Positions 23,950-34,964 of a stretch of 64,000 bases of DNA are shown here, one piece after another. This DNA comes from Coprinus comatus (Eukaryota; Basidiomycota; Agaricomycetes; Agaricales; Agaricaceae). The stretch spans positions 1 through 64,000 of the forward strand of contig JAWPGT010000093.1 of the NCBI GenBank assembly GCA_034638255.1, given 5' to 3'. Numbering within the stretch: the first letter of the stretch is position 1; every line of letters begins with the position of its first letter. The translations under genes and the position numbers were made by a program. The notes under the pieces were generated by a model. The model ran no database searches. It saw nothing but the letters and a program-made list of their open reading frames with translations, and was not told where the DNA came from.

Positions 23950-24052
23950 GCCATTGTGGAGTGAATCGACGAAGTTTGGAGGCAGTATAATTCGAGCTGA
24001 TATCACCAACTCCAACGAAGTAGACGTGAAACAAGCCCGGACCATGAGTCAT
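23950..24052 (-). pseudogene. Unassigned family, copy 8 (type I), 5' fragment
   Basis: Starts ATG at 24052 with MTHGPGLFHVYFVGVGDIS and NYT. It then joins directly to KLRRFTPQ, which belongs to the middle of exon 2, so intron 1 and the start of exon 2 are gone. Homology stops at about 23950. The frame runs on without family similarity to 23723. The upstream palindrome (24171-24182) and TGCGGAGAAG (24235-24244) are still present. Confidence 0.7.
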
Positions 24053-24170
24053 GTCGATTGTAGTTATAGAATTTGTTATAACTGCTTTTAAGAGACAGAT
24101 TGGATGATGGTATTTTGGAGGTACCAAGAATCGCCAATCCGTTTGTAGTTTTTATTTTTATTTAGTTAGG

Positions 24171-24244
24171 ATTGATATCGATGGATTACTATACTTTAGA
24201 CGCCATAGACTACAGTATGTCGAATATGCTTTTGCTTCTCCGCA
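24171..24244 (-). promoter_or_regulatory. Palindrome and TGCGGAGAAG element of copy 8
   Basis: On the minus strand TGCGGAGAAG (24244-24235) lies about 52 bases upstream of ATCGATATCAAT (24182-24171). In copy 9 the same two elements are about 30 bases apart, in the same order. Confidence 0.5.
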
Positions 24245-24665
24245 GTCCACAGTGTACTCAAATTGATCATATGTAACGGCTGGTAGATTCGATTGCTTCT
24301 GGTGCGTCACGGTGACTAGAGATATTTCCATTATCAATGTTTAGAATTCTGATGTGTTCATTCACCTTGCTTTGCTTGGTATGCATACACATACAATGTA
24401 CGCTATCTCGGCCGAGGTTGTAGGGACAAAATCGACATGTGTGAACCAAGCGCTAGGACAAGGGGGGGATAAAGTTTTCAGTTAACGTGTGATGAGAAAG
24501 GGAAGGGGACTTTGAATACCGGAATGTCTTGAGAAATGGTATATCGCAGGTTGGTAGACGAAGCCCTTTGAATGGCCTTAGAGTAATGTACTGTAATTTA
24601 TTGTCTTAAACTGGTGTAATCAGTAGATGATTTGGGGGTTCTCACCACTACCCAAGTATTCGACT

Positions 24666-24990
24666 TTACGTTTGTCGAGTCTCATTAACCTTGGTGACGT
24701 CATAAATTCCGAGATCATGATGATATTGGGAGGTTGCAGAAATTATTGCGTCTGAAAATCTGAATTGGCTGAGGACTCTGATGGGAGACTTGGTTAGCGT
24801 GAGGTCAGGGGAAAATATGAGACGTTGGGAGATGGTTACGTGTGTTGTTACTGAGAAACCATTATGTCGAGAAATTTGTTTGTAATCATCGCTTTGGCCG
24901 CTGAGCGCTGAAGGCACCACCAAAATTTCCACAATATCAAAATTTATCATCTTCACTTTTCAACGCATCCCTGCCACTGGTCAGTTGATA
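24666..24990 (-). pseudogene. Unassigned family, exon 3 remnant (copy 9a)
   Basis: A minus-strand frame from 24956 contains DIVEILVVPSALSG, which resembles DDVEILVAPRQIGE of copy 7. The DNA just upstream (GTGAAGATGATAAATTTTGA) resembles the DEDVLI..D coding segment with small deletions. No exon 1 or 2 is found beside it. The rest of the frame (to 24666) shows no clear similarity. Confidence 0.35.
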
Positions 24991-25563
24991 ACTTTGACCC
25001 ACCAAGTGCTTAGCAATGCGCTAGTGCGTGTCGCCTACTTACAGTGTCTTACAATCTGCTTACCGATTTATCAATCAGAATCGAAAGGGTAAACGTGTTT
25101 ATCCCCCTGCCTTGAAACTCTGGAGTCGTACATTATGGAAAAAAGTCCACAATAAATAAATGTCGAGTCACGAGTGCTTTCAACATTTTGGTTTCAAGTT
25201 GCAATTGGTTGGTTTCTTTGCGTCCGAGAACAGGTCACCATGACCTGAGAAAATGTTCAATAATTTAGAACAGTCTACGTAAATAAAAACCGAAGATTAA
25301 AAACCCAATTCTATCTCACAAAAAAAGAACGATTATTCTATGCTATATTACAGATGATACAACGAGTTCGATGTAAAAAAAAAGACAACGAAAAAAATGA
25401 CAACGAAAAAAATGACAACTACACAAAAAAAAGTCCAATGTCAAATGGAAAAAAAAGAAAACAATGAAAATATGAGATACACCTAGGGGTATCAAGTACT
25501 ACCCTCTCACCACTCTCGAAAAAAGCGACAAAAGCTAAACTACAATTAAAGTAGTTCGTCCTT
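24991..25563. other. Spacer between the family array and SIS1
   Basis: No gene. Contains A-rich short tandem stretches near 25376-25430 (GACAACGAAAAAAAT repeats) that fall in the expected 3' flank of SIS1. Confidence 0.5.
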
Positions 25564-27013
25564 TTACGCCGACAAAGCCTTCCTTAGCTGTTCCTTTTGC
25601 GCAGCTGTCAACGACGTAGGGAACACCACATCCCATTTAACAATCAAATCACCCTTATTCTTCACACTTCCTTCTTTTCTGATAGGCATACCCTCTCCAG
25701 CTATCGTCATTTCCTGACCAGGTTTAACAATTCCATAAGGAACAGCAATACCCAATTTCCTACCATCCAACAATGTTATCGTCTTCTTCGCATTAATACC
25801 TGTAGCTCCCGTCAAAGCTTCCACAAGTGGAATTTTCAAGTTACATATAAGATCGTTTCCTTCTCTTGTGAAAGTTTCATGAGGTTTCGCTTCCACTACG
25901 AAAACAAGTTCTTGAAAATCTCCACTTGATGAAACTTGATTACCAGCTTGTGGGAATCGGATTTTGGTTCCATCTTTCCAACCTGGAAGGACATTAATTT
26001 CAAGAACTTTATCTTCTGTCGTTCCATCCGATAACCTTCGTCCAACTTTGAGTCGTTTCGTTAAACCAGTATACAAATCCTCCAATGACAGCCTTAGAGG
26101 TCTTGTAATTTCCGATTTTTCAACGGGTGAATGAGGATGAGTATGGGGTTGAGTATGTGATCGTGATGGATGATGTTGTCTACGTCCAGCTCCGCCCATT
26201 CCACCCATTCCACCCATACCGCCCATTCCACCTGGCATACCACCCATACCACCCGGCATTCCTGATGAAAATCTTCGATAGCTGCCATTCATATCATCAT
26301 CTTCAGGGGCGCCAGCACCACTGAACATACTACTAAACCCTCCTCCTCCTCCTCCTCCTCCTCCTCCACCACCACCGCTAAAGATTCCACTCGCACCGAA
26401 CATTTGTCTAATAAAGATAAGGGTCATCAGTTCACCATTCATTTAATGTCCAATACATGGATCATGATAAACTCACTCGAAAATCTTATTAGGATCCGTA
26501 GGATGGTAACTACCACCTCCAGCACTACCAAATCCTCCAGGTCCAGAAGCGAAAGTAAACGTTGAACCATTTCCAGTTGAGAAGTTACCAAAACCTGGGA
26601 AACCACCTGCACCTCCTGTTCCTGCTCCTGAAGGACCACCACCACCTTTAAGACCTTCTTCACCGAATTGGTCATATATAGTTCGTTTTTGTTTGTCGCT
26701 TAGGACTTCAAATGCTTCGGAAATCTAGTGTTTTGTTTTAGTAAAGAGTTTTGTTTTTACGGGTTGAAATCAGGATTGATGATAGAAGGGGTGTTACAAT
26801 TACCTGTTTGAACTTTCGAGTTGCTTCCTCAGAGTTTTTGTTTCTGTCTGGATGCCACTTCAAAGCCTATACAACGTAAAAAAGAAGAAAAAGTGAGTAA
26901 ATGAAAGAAGCGTAAGAGACAGGACGACGTACCATTTTCTTATAAGCCTTCTTAATCTCATCGTCCGAAGCACTTTTGTCAACTCCAAGAAGTTTATAGT
27001 AATCAGCACCCAT
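25564..27013 (-). CDS. SIS1: Type II DnaJ/Hsp40 co-chaperone, Sis1/Psi1 orthologue
   Basis: Minus-strand exons 27013-26933, 26866-26804, 26724-26477 and 26407-25564 give about 411 aa. The protein starts [21 protein letters not shown]. It has an N-terminal J-domain with HPD at residues 32-34 ([12 protein letters not shown]) and then a long G/F- and G-rich linker including a run of about 12 glycines and GGMGG repeats. There is no CxxCxGxG zinc-finger region, so it is type II (DNAJB/Sis1) rather than Ydj1. The C-terminal peptide-binding domains are clear ([17 protein letters not shown], then PLVEALTG and GEGMP), followed by the dimerisation end. The role in the family is to deliver clients to cytosolic and nuclear Hsp70, stimulate its ATPase, and (in yeast) act in translation initiation and prion propagation. 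Divergent from the VTC1-like gene, with heat-shock-type sites between them. Confidence 0.95.
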
Positions 27014-27125
27014 AATTTGTGTGTGTGTGTAGGAAGTTTTTTTAAATTCGGGGGAGAAAGGAGTTAGAGAACTGTTTATGTTTATAAGAACGGAGAATGG
27101 GTTTGTAGTAGAAAAGCCCAGAGTG

Positions 27126-27192
27126 TTCTAGTAATTTGACGTCATTGTTCCAGAATGACTTCTCGTCTGGAATCGGCCGGCAAATTCCAGAA
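27126..27192. promoter_or_regulatory. Divergent promoter with heat-shock-like and CRE-like sites
   Basis: TGACGTCA (a CRE/ATF-type palindrome) lies at 27138-27145. TTCCAGAA inverted repeats (TTCnnGAA, the core of heat-shock elements) lie at 27149-27156 and 27185-27192, with extra TTC and GAA units at 27161-27163 and 27171-27173. This fits heat induction of SIS1, as is known in yeast; it may also affect the VTC1-like gene, which starts about 110 bases away. Confidence 0.55.
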
Positions 27193-27303
27193 GTCCCGTA
27201 ACAAATAAATTGATATTTGATCCATGCCGGAAAAGCCGGCCGGAGTTCACTTGTTGGTGGTAGTGTCTCATTTCAGGATCTTTCCTTTTACATCTCATTG
27301 ACC

Positions 27304-28392
27304 ATGTCGACTATTACTGCAGACGCTGCTGTCAACAACAACAACAACAACGGCATTACAAATGTTGTTGGTGAACAATCACAATCACCATCACAATTCC
27401 AAGAACAACGTCAACAACGACATGGAGATGTAGAACATGAACAACCATCACTTATTCATCGACTTTTTTCACCTTTTTCACCTTCAGCTTTAGCTTCACT
27501 TCCAAGATTACGAAGACCAGCAAGATATACACGTGCAGATGCTATTCCAGAAACTGCTCCTGATAGTCAAGGACAACAACCTACCGTTCGAGACTATCAT
27601 TCTATCAATTTACCTTCTCAAGTTAGGGTTCCTAAGAAAGTACCTACACCTATACGAGTTGAGGGTAAAGTTTGGTTTGCAAATGAACGCAGTGAGTTGT
27701 CCCTTTTTTGTTTTGCTTAGCCCTTTCCTTGGTTATAGGGAGTCAACCCTGATACATGAATTTTTCTTTTATACATTAGCTTGGATATCATGGTTGAACA
27801 TCTCCATACTACTCGCTACACTCGCTCTTGCTCTATATAACTCCTCTAAAGATGATATTGCAACGTACTTCGCATACACCTACGCTATAATCAGTATATG
27901 CACTCTGGTTCGTTCCCCTCTTCTACCCCCTCCTATTCAACATTAAACACAACCTCTTTTTTTTGTTACAGGTTTATAGTTGGGCTCTATATCAACACCG
28001 TATTACGATGATTCGTAGACGAGATCCAGGTCATTTCGACGCTCTAGCAGGACCCGTAATATTGAGCATAGTCCTCTTCTTCGCTGTCCTAGCAAACTTC
28101 ATTATTCGGGGTAAGTCCAAACCTCCCCCCATATTTTTTTTTCCCATATCAACTTTCTAATAATATCACGCACGTTTGTTATTTAGTTAAAGAACTGTAA
28201 GTAAGCGACACACGTGTCCATTTCGGATGTGTTTTGTTCCTGATGCTAACATTGACATATCATTGCTTCTTTTTTTTTTTTCTTTTTTTTTTTAGACAGA
28301 GGAAAGGTATTCCTATCCCTGGAAATGGCCTTTGGACCCTTTTATCACATTCTTCTTCTACTTTGAACAATACTGTTAACGTTCCGGTATAA
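27304..28392 (+). CDS. Vtc1-type DUF202 membrane protein
   Basis: Exons 27304-27691, 27780-27907, 27972-28110, 28187-28196 and 28296-28392 give 253 aa. The N-terminal about 110 residues are low-complexity (N-, Q-, S- and P-rich). The core begins PIRVEGKVWFANER at about residues 116-129, followed by TWISWLNISILLA, YSWALYQHR..MIRRRDPG and a third membrane segment ending FIIRVKEL. This is the DUF202 fold of Vtc1, with three membrane spans. In fungi Vtc1 belongs to the vacuolar transporter chaperone complex that makes and imports polyphosphate. The long N-terminal extension and C-terminal tail are unusual for Vtc1, so a DUF202 paralogue is possible. Exon 4 is only 10 nt; without it the VKEL segment and frame are lost. 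An in-frame ATG at 27217 is also possible, but 27304 has a better context and lies just before the N-rich stretch. Confidence 0.82.
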
Positions 28393-28651
28393 GGAAAACA
28401 ACAATTTTTTTGAATACTCAGGAATCTTGTGTAATATCTATTTTATCTTTAACATTGTCTTTTTTTTTCTTGGGTATTGAATAGATTAGGTATTTTTGGA
28501 ACGATCACAGAAGGCGTGAAATAAGTCAGTCTTCTTTTACTTCAATTCAACTATATCAATACACTTTGTACGTTGATATGAACACACGGTGTGCAACATT
28601 GTCCTTCCATTTATATATATAGAAAAGAAAAAAAAAATCACAGTTATACAT

Positions 28652-31105
28652 TTACGCACCACTAACATTCCCATTCCCACCAACACCAACACCAGCTCCA
28701 ACACCAGAAATAGCACCAACATTAATCTTATTTTCAATTTCCAATAATTGACAAAAAGCTATTGTTTGAGGATTGAGATAAGCTGGTGGTTGAGGTGTAT
28801 TGTTATTAACTTTTTCATCTTCGGTTCCTGGTGGTGGTCCTGGTGCTGTTTGAATGAACGTTTGTGTATCGTCTATGAATATTGGTTTCGTTGCATCGTT
28901 TTCTATATTGTTTTTTTTTGTTTTGTTATTATTGTTAGGATATTTAGTATAATGGATGGAAGGTGTAATGGAAGATGTGGGTGTAGTAGAAAGAAGGTGA
29001 GGAAGATGAATAAGAAGGGGAAATATAAGGGAAGGAAGGAAGGAACTAACGTTGTAATTTTTCAAGAATCCATTGTCTAGCTGATGAAACTAATTCTCTA
29101 GCTTCTGATTCAGGTGGGAACGAAGGTTGATTGTACGTTATTGAGAATAAAGGTTGGAAAGCTTTGGTTATAGCTAACCATTCTGGATCGAATTCCAGTT
29201 TAAGTGTAGTTGTTGTTGATGGTGATGATGAGGGTGTTGTTGATGAAGTTCCTTCTTCCATTGGTGGTTGTGGTGATGTAATGGGATTGGGATTGGGATT
29301 GGTAGTAGGAGAAGTGGAAAATTCGGGTGTTGGAATGTCGACAACCTACATTAAATAATATTAAAGAGATAAGAAATCACAAAAATTAGTGAGTATATGC
29401 GCTTACTTCAAGAAATTGTCGTTTTGGTAAACATTTATCAAGTGCCAAGAATTGTGTAGCTGGTCCATTCGGTATTCTCCTCACTTGACGTTGTTGATGT
29501 CGTGTGTTGGGTTGTGGTTGTTGTTGAGGAGGGGGAGGAGCTTGAATAACTTCTTCTTCGTCATCTAACATAATTTCGTCCGGATTTATTTTTGTTCTTT
29601 CCACTATAGTGGTATGGAGAGGGAGAGATTCGACAACTTGTTCTTCATCATCCAACATGATTTCATCCGGGTTCGTATTTGGTTGTAGCTGTGGTGGTGG
29701 TGGTGGTGGTGGTGGTGCAGGTGACACCATATTCATTGCTCCTTCGTCGTTGCCTTTCGTTGCCTCTTCCGTTTCCTTTGCCTTTGGTACATCATCGAAC
29801 TCCTCCTCATCATCAATAACAATCTCATCCGGATTCTTCATCTTCTCCTCTTCTTGCACCAAACTTCCCCCCTCTCCCTCATTAACTCCTTTCCCACTTC
29901 CCTCTCCTTCCATCTCACTACCTTTGGCATTCGGATCAATATGATCAACTCTAGCTTCAAACCTCGTATGTAAATGAGCAGCAAACCACCAATCTGGTTT
30001 CAAATTCCTCAATAATCCCATCATAGGTGGACTTCCAAGTACGCCTCTTTCAATATCTTGTCGCAAGAATGATTTTCTTGAAAGTAGGTAACGTAGGTTT
30101 CCATGATGTTCTATTGATTGTGGCCAATCGTGTGATAGGAATACTGTTGGTTTTGATAACTGGATTTGCGTGTTGGTGAGTCTAGGTTAGAAGTTTGCGG
30201 GAAAAGAGGAGAGGGAGAAGAGAGATAAAGGTGTAAAGAACGTACAAGTGATAGTTTTCTAACATTAAATTCTCTTACGTGATAGATACTTCGTATTGAA
30301 CTTGGTGTATACGGTACCTTTTCAAAGTTTCCTATTCTCTCCACACATGTTAACATCCCTATATCAATGGGAGAAAAGATCACATTGACACACACCTTTC
30401 TCGAAATCAAATTTCTTGAAAATACCAGATGCACCGGTTATTCGAATACCATTAACTTTAACACACCCTGCGTGTCCTAAGAAGTAGATGTTTGGAGCTA
30501 GCCAACCTCCATGATACCTATACTCATAACAAGACGAATAAGAAGCGAACATGGAAACATAAATGAGAGAGAGAGAGAAAACGTACAATTCCCACATGTA
30601 ATTCGAAGCTTCATGATTACCACCAATAACAATTGTTAAAATCGGTGCCTTCTTAACACCCGTATAGTATCTATAAAACGAAACAAAACATGATCAGCTC
30701 TCAGGAATTATAACATTAGTTATTACCGAATAAAAACGTTTTTACTCACTTCCAAAATCCACCCAATTCCTTATACTTATTAGGTACAGCCATACATTGT
30801 AAATCATTAACATTCCTAATCGCTTGAAAATCTCCACAAACAAGTAATAAATCCACTTTATACTTGTTTTGTTCTTCTAAACTTGCAATATGGGAATAAA
30901 TGGCGTCTAATTGACCATGACAACATCCTTCTACTGCGATCTTCAAGTTATGTCGTTTTGTATGTGTAGTGTAAGTCGGGGTTGAAGTTGAGTAAGGATG
31001 ATGAATGCGATGTTTGTATGACACGATATGTGATTTTGGGAAGAGAAAGGATGTAAGTAAGGAACGTGGATTTGTGATAGATTTTGGAGAAATTGGTACC
31101 TTCAT
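28652..31105 (-). CDS. DBR1: Lariat debranching enzyme Dbr1
   Basis: Minus-strand exons 31105-30750, 30670-30587, 30517-30396, 30331-30246, 30159-29407, 29345-29051 and 28902-28652 give 648 aa. It hydrolyses the 2'-5' branch of intron lariats after splicing, in the nucleus. Metallophosphoesterase motifs: GCCHGQLD (about 60-67), GDFQA (91-95), GGNHE (135-139), SHDWP (225-229) and AHLH (277-280). Then [10 protein letters not shown], a long acidic and proline-rich insert, [12 protein letters not shown], and the typical C-terminal [11 protein letters not shown]. Odd points: a 53-residue N-terminal extension before LKIAVEGC, where most Dbr1 begin with M directly, and three copies of NPDEI(V/M)(I/L)DDEE at about 325, 379 and 408. 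Convergent with the VTC1-like gene (260 bp between stops). Confidence 0.94.
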
Positions 31106-31326
31106 GGTTTGAGTTTAAGAGATTGAAAGAACACGTGGGACGTTAAATGATTTGATGGCAATATTGATCTCCTGATGTCATTGGTAAGTATATGCGCCCT
31201 TTTGCACCTCCAGAATTTAGGCCTCAATAGCTACGCATTGGTTAGCCGAATATACCAACCCCTGCATCTAAATATTGTCCCTTCTCAATAAATACTCTCT
31301 TAAATGGACAGTGGACCATGGTGGGC

Positions 31327-31398
31327 TGCGGAGAAGAAGTATTTTTGGCATTTTGTGGCCTATCTAATCGATATCGATGGCGACAAAAACCATAAAAC
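31327..31398 (+). promoter_or_regulatory. Promoter elements of copy 9
   Basis: TGCGGAGAAG at 31327-31336 and the perfect palindrome ATCGATATCGAT at 31367-31378, followed by CCATAAAACC (TATA-like) at about 31390, 107 nt before the ATG. Confidence 0.55.
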
Positions 31399-31497
31399 CG
31401 CGAACGCATTGGTGACTCTTTGGACTACATAATTTTTATCTTCTTACACAAGAGTCACATAACCACTACCGTTTTTTTTTATATATCCACAATTGAT

Positions 31498-32375
31498 ATG
31501 TCTCATGGCCCAGGCTTGTTTCACGTCTACTTCGTCGGAGTTGGTGATACTACCAACTCGAACTACACTCAAAATAGTCCTTTGGTGAGTTCTATTGAAC
31601 CTCATAGTACATATAAGAAATAACTTCATAAACCGGGAATAGTATCTAGTCACTTTCTCTTCCCGTAATGAAGCCGATAAATGGTAGAGGGCTCTCCCGC
31701 AATACCTCCAAACTTCGCCGATTCACTTCACAATTCATCATGGCACCATTACCGAATAATCAAGAGGGCTGACGTTGAAGGATAATTTTAATCTGAGTAA
31801 AGCGATTGCTGCTACACCTGATTCTCGTATAGATCATTTGAATGGTAGAGAGTGAGTTTTATATTAGGATACTTATCATCGATTGTATATACTTACATCA
31901 TTCACCATAGATTTCGGATTCGTTCTGCTACGAAACCATATCGTTATTGGTCATTTGCGGACCGTCAGACACTTCGAGTTATGGATCAAACATACAATGG
32001 ATTTACGAGCTATCGATGTTCATAATTCGCAGGTTAAATGAATTGTCATACGAGCCTGATAGGAAAGATGAGGATATATTGATTAGTGAAGATGACGTAG
32101 AAATTTCGGTTGCTCCCGAATGCACTGGTGGTCCACCTGTAAAGTTTTGGATGAACCCTACCCAGCCAATGGAAAATGTATTCAACATCACTGCTACTTG
32201 AAATGATGGAGTTGTAGCTAATAGTAATACTAATGTGGCCAATTTAGATAATCTGTATATCTTCAAGTTTTCTTGGTTTGAGAATGGATTCTTTACGAAG
32301 AATTTCAGTACTGAATCATACCCACCGCTTTATGCTGCTCCTGGTAGAGGGGAAAGATGGGAATTAGTAGAGTAA
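31498..32375 (+). pseudogene. Unassigned family, copy 9 (type I), several lesions
   Basis: Exon 1 (31498-31584) is intact: MSHGPGLFHVYFVGVGDTTN. Exon 2 (31643-31851) has TAG in place of the second W of the KWW motif, a frame change before LRRFTSQ, and a small deletion (about 16 nt) where the others encode WKCIIQ. Exon 3 starts at 31911 (FRIRSATKPYRYW), is out of frame for a stretch, then reads FIIRRLNELSYE, DEDILISEDDVEISVAP and, after a TGA at 32199-32201, FKFSWFENGF and ERWELVE to TAA at 32373-32375. At least four lesions make it a clear pseudogene, although the promoter elements remain. Confidence 0.8.
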
Positions 32376-32706
32376 TTGTAGTGAGTGAAGTTGTATTGTG
32401 TTAAGCTTTAGGGATTGTGCCAATAGTATAAATTGAGATCGAGGACTTCGGAGTCTTGCATTTCGCAAGAAAAGACATAATAGGCAATCATTCGAGGACA
32501 TGGTTACAAACATGGTTACATATAATCAAGTTTGCCGATAGATCTCCAATCATGCTTCTGTGTTACACATGCTCTCAATCGATCCCGATTGTACGACGAA
32601 CTATAAAAGTTCTTGACTATTCCCTTCCTCTAATATGGAGATCAACATAACAGATTCCATGTTTTGCAACTTCAGTTGTATCATCACTTTGAATCAATAT
32701 TTCATA

Positions 32707-32970
32707 ATGTTTCTCGATAATCAACATCTCTCCCAGCCTCACTACCACCTCCTACCTACTCAACAAGTTAAAGACTCCCTATTACTTGATGTACGTGTTT
32801 TCTTGCTTCTTAACCATGTCAATTTTTAATTGTGACTATTAATCTCCCTTGGTATTCAGACTTCCCTTATCCCATCCCATCCGAGTCACCTCTTTCCTTC
32901 AAATTCCCCTACATTGATCAGCTCACCTGAGCATCGGATCTTCCGGACAGTGGATGATAATGATGGCTAG
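32707..32970 (+). CDS. Possible two-exon small gene S2 (about 64 aa)
   Basis: TATAAAAG at 32602-32609 lies about 100 nt upstream of ATG 32707. Exon 1 (32707-32790, 28 codons) contains SQPHYHLLPTQQ and ends at GTACGT. An acceptor gives exon 2 (32860-32970), in phase, ending in TAG. Compare S1 at 11881-12218, which has SQPQSDFLPTPPP and likewise sits downstream of a type I family copy. No known domain. The call is tentative. Confidence 0.28.
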
Positions 32971-33744
32971 AATATGGTTTATATTATTTCTAGGGTGAGG
33001 ATCTCTCCAATTCGCCAATCTATTCTTAGCAACTAATTTCAATTTTTCATTCCTAGTATACCATCATTATCCCCTATTACACCTTCCCCAGAATCTTGGA
33101 TATCACCACCTTGTTATACATCTGGGTGTTCTGTTTCATAGGTTTGTAAGGGAATTTGGTGATAGTAATAGTAGTAATTGAATTGATGTCTATTTTTGTG
33201 ATATATATTCTTTTTTTATTATAAAAAAAATCTGGTCTTCTTGAGTAACCTGGGAAAAAAAAAGACATCTCAGATGATATGAGGGAAATATTATATTAAT
33301 TCAGTGATAGATTATGATAACTTGTTATACTGAAATTGCCAGTAACAAAATATGTGAGTAGACCTGAGATGAGGCTAGTTAGTGTCATTATCAAATATAT
33401 TCAACATATTTGCATCGCAAGCGGGAGTTCGATCTCAAAAAAAGGGAAAACCAAAAAAAAAAAAAATATTTACAACATCTCAATAATGGTGACGAGAGTT
33501 CAACCCAAGTGTGTGGTAGTGAATACTCGTCCCAGTCACTGTACTTTACAATCGGCGATTGACGATTTTCAATGGTCATGACTCGTTTTGAAGCATATTC
33601 GCCACCTAAAATGGATATAAGATCTGAAAGTAAGAGTTCGGAAGCAAGAACTGGGAGGCGTGTTTAAGAAAAGATCATCCCTCGAGGCATCAATCTAATA
33701 TTACCTACAATACAGATTCCTCTGATTTTCCAATGATAACGAAC
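32971..33744. other. Intergenic, nothing identified
   Basis: AT-rich, with A and T runs (33225-33265, 33440-33470) and no supported gene. Confidence 0.4.
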
Positions 33745-33754
33745 TGCGGAGAAG
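33745..33754 (+). promoter_or_regulatory. TGCGGAGAAG element upstream of copy 10
   Basis: Exact match to the element seen upstream of copies 4, 8 and 9; it lies 94 nt before the ATG at 33839. No ATCGATATCGAT palindrome is seen nearby, as for the other type II copies. Confidence 0.45.
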
Positions 33755-33838
33755 AGAAATATATCTACTGTATACAGCTTTCAATACACAGCCTCTCTCA
33801 ACGTTCAACGCTCAACTCTCTTCATACCATATAACACC

Positions 33839-34669
33839 ATGTCCTTTGCTCCAGGATTATTCTATGTTTATTTTATCGGTGTGAGTAGTGATGGATACAC
33901 ACACAATAGTCGCATGGTAAGGTGTCTGAATTGGGGAGTACTTGTATATAGTTATCACTTATTATTCTTCTTAAAAATTTTAGCATCTTGTAGCCTTCGT
34001 CTCCTGATCTGAGGCTGACAATGATTGGAGAGCTATTCAGCTCTTAGCACATAGTAACAGATCAACTTTTTCGACGATATAGCCCTCAGCTTATCATGGC
34101 ACCATTACCAAACGTTCAAGAAGGATGGAAATGTATCATTCAGGCATTAACGGATAATTATAATCTGAGCAAGGTGCTTATTGCACCACCTGATTCTCGA
34201 CCAGACAATATCAACGGCCAATCGTAGGTTACATTTGTCGATTATTTACGTAGAAGTTACGAAATATACTAACGCTTCAATTACTAGGTTCTACATTCGT
34301 TCTGTCACATACCCTGATTCGTTTTGGACATATAATGAACTTGGGGCAGGACACAGTACCATTGGCAGCCGACAAAAGTACACCATAAAACGAGTCTCAC
34401 CATTGAATTACGAGCCTAGGACTGACGAAGATGTGTTAATTGGTGAAGACTATGTCAATATTTTCTTGTTTGGCACAAACATGGTCATGAAATGGTATAA
34501 ATCAGGAGACAAGGGAGTAGAGTTGCGTCGGGAAAGCTGGTCTGGGGATACTACCTTTTCACCCGAGACAGAAAAGGAAAGATTCAAATTCTCATTCTTT
34601 ACTGATGGAAGGCCAAGTGATTCGGAGCGTTATTGGAAACATTGCGATTCTTGGGAATTTGTGATTTGA
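33839..34669 (+). pseudogene. Unassigned family, copy 10 (type II), stop and frameshift in exon 2
   Basis: Exon 1 (33839-33916) reads MSFAPGLFYVYFIGVSSDG. Exon 2 (33984-34223) begins HLVAFVS and then has TGA at 34005-34007 where the family has R in SSRSEAD. A one-base change in the T run near 34070 shifts frame before RRYSPQLIMAPLPN. Exon 3 (34288-34669) is fully open: FYIRSVTYPDSFW, DEDVLIGEDYVNIFLFG, KERFKFSFFTDGRPSDSERYW and final CDSWEFVI. The open frame over exon 3 extends upstream into intron 2, so a shorter product is conceivable, but the gene as a whole looks dead. Confidence 0.75.
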
Positions 34670-34964
34670 TCTTATGTAGTGTGTCGAACTGTAATTGTGT
34701 CTATCTGAAATCCAAACAATTATAAAATGTTGTCTGTGCAAATCACTGTAAACAGATAATCAAATGGGAGAGAACGTTACAGGATGGAATGGTTGCTAGC
34801 TGGTTGCGAGTGGGAACATTTGGGGAGCATGATTCATCCACCATAAATTGAACATAATAGAGGCGACTTCCAAATATTCCTATTTCATTGCGAGAAATAT
34901 ACTTGCCATTTGCTTGAGATACAAATAGATAAATTCAGTGCAACTCGTATAAAGGAGAATTATA

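Noticed and set aside
25597..25929. 110-codon plus-strand frame
   Set aside because: Antisense shadow of SIS1 exon 4, which has clear DnaJ C-terminal motifs.
27217..27303. Upstream in-frame ATG for the VTC1-like gene
   Set aside because: It would add 29 residues, but the ATG at 27304 has a better context and lies just before the N-rich start; not excluded.
29609..29944. 111-codon plus-strand frame rich in G and S
   Set aside because: Antisense of the acidic and proline-rich insert of DBR1; its composition is a mirror of that.
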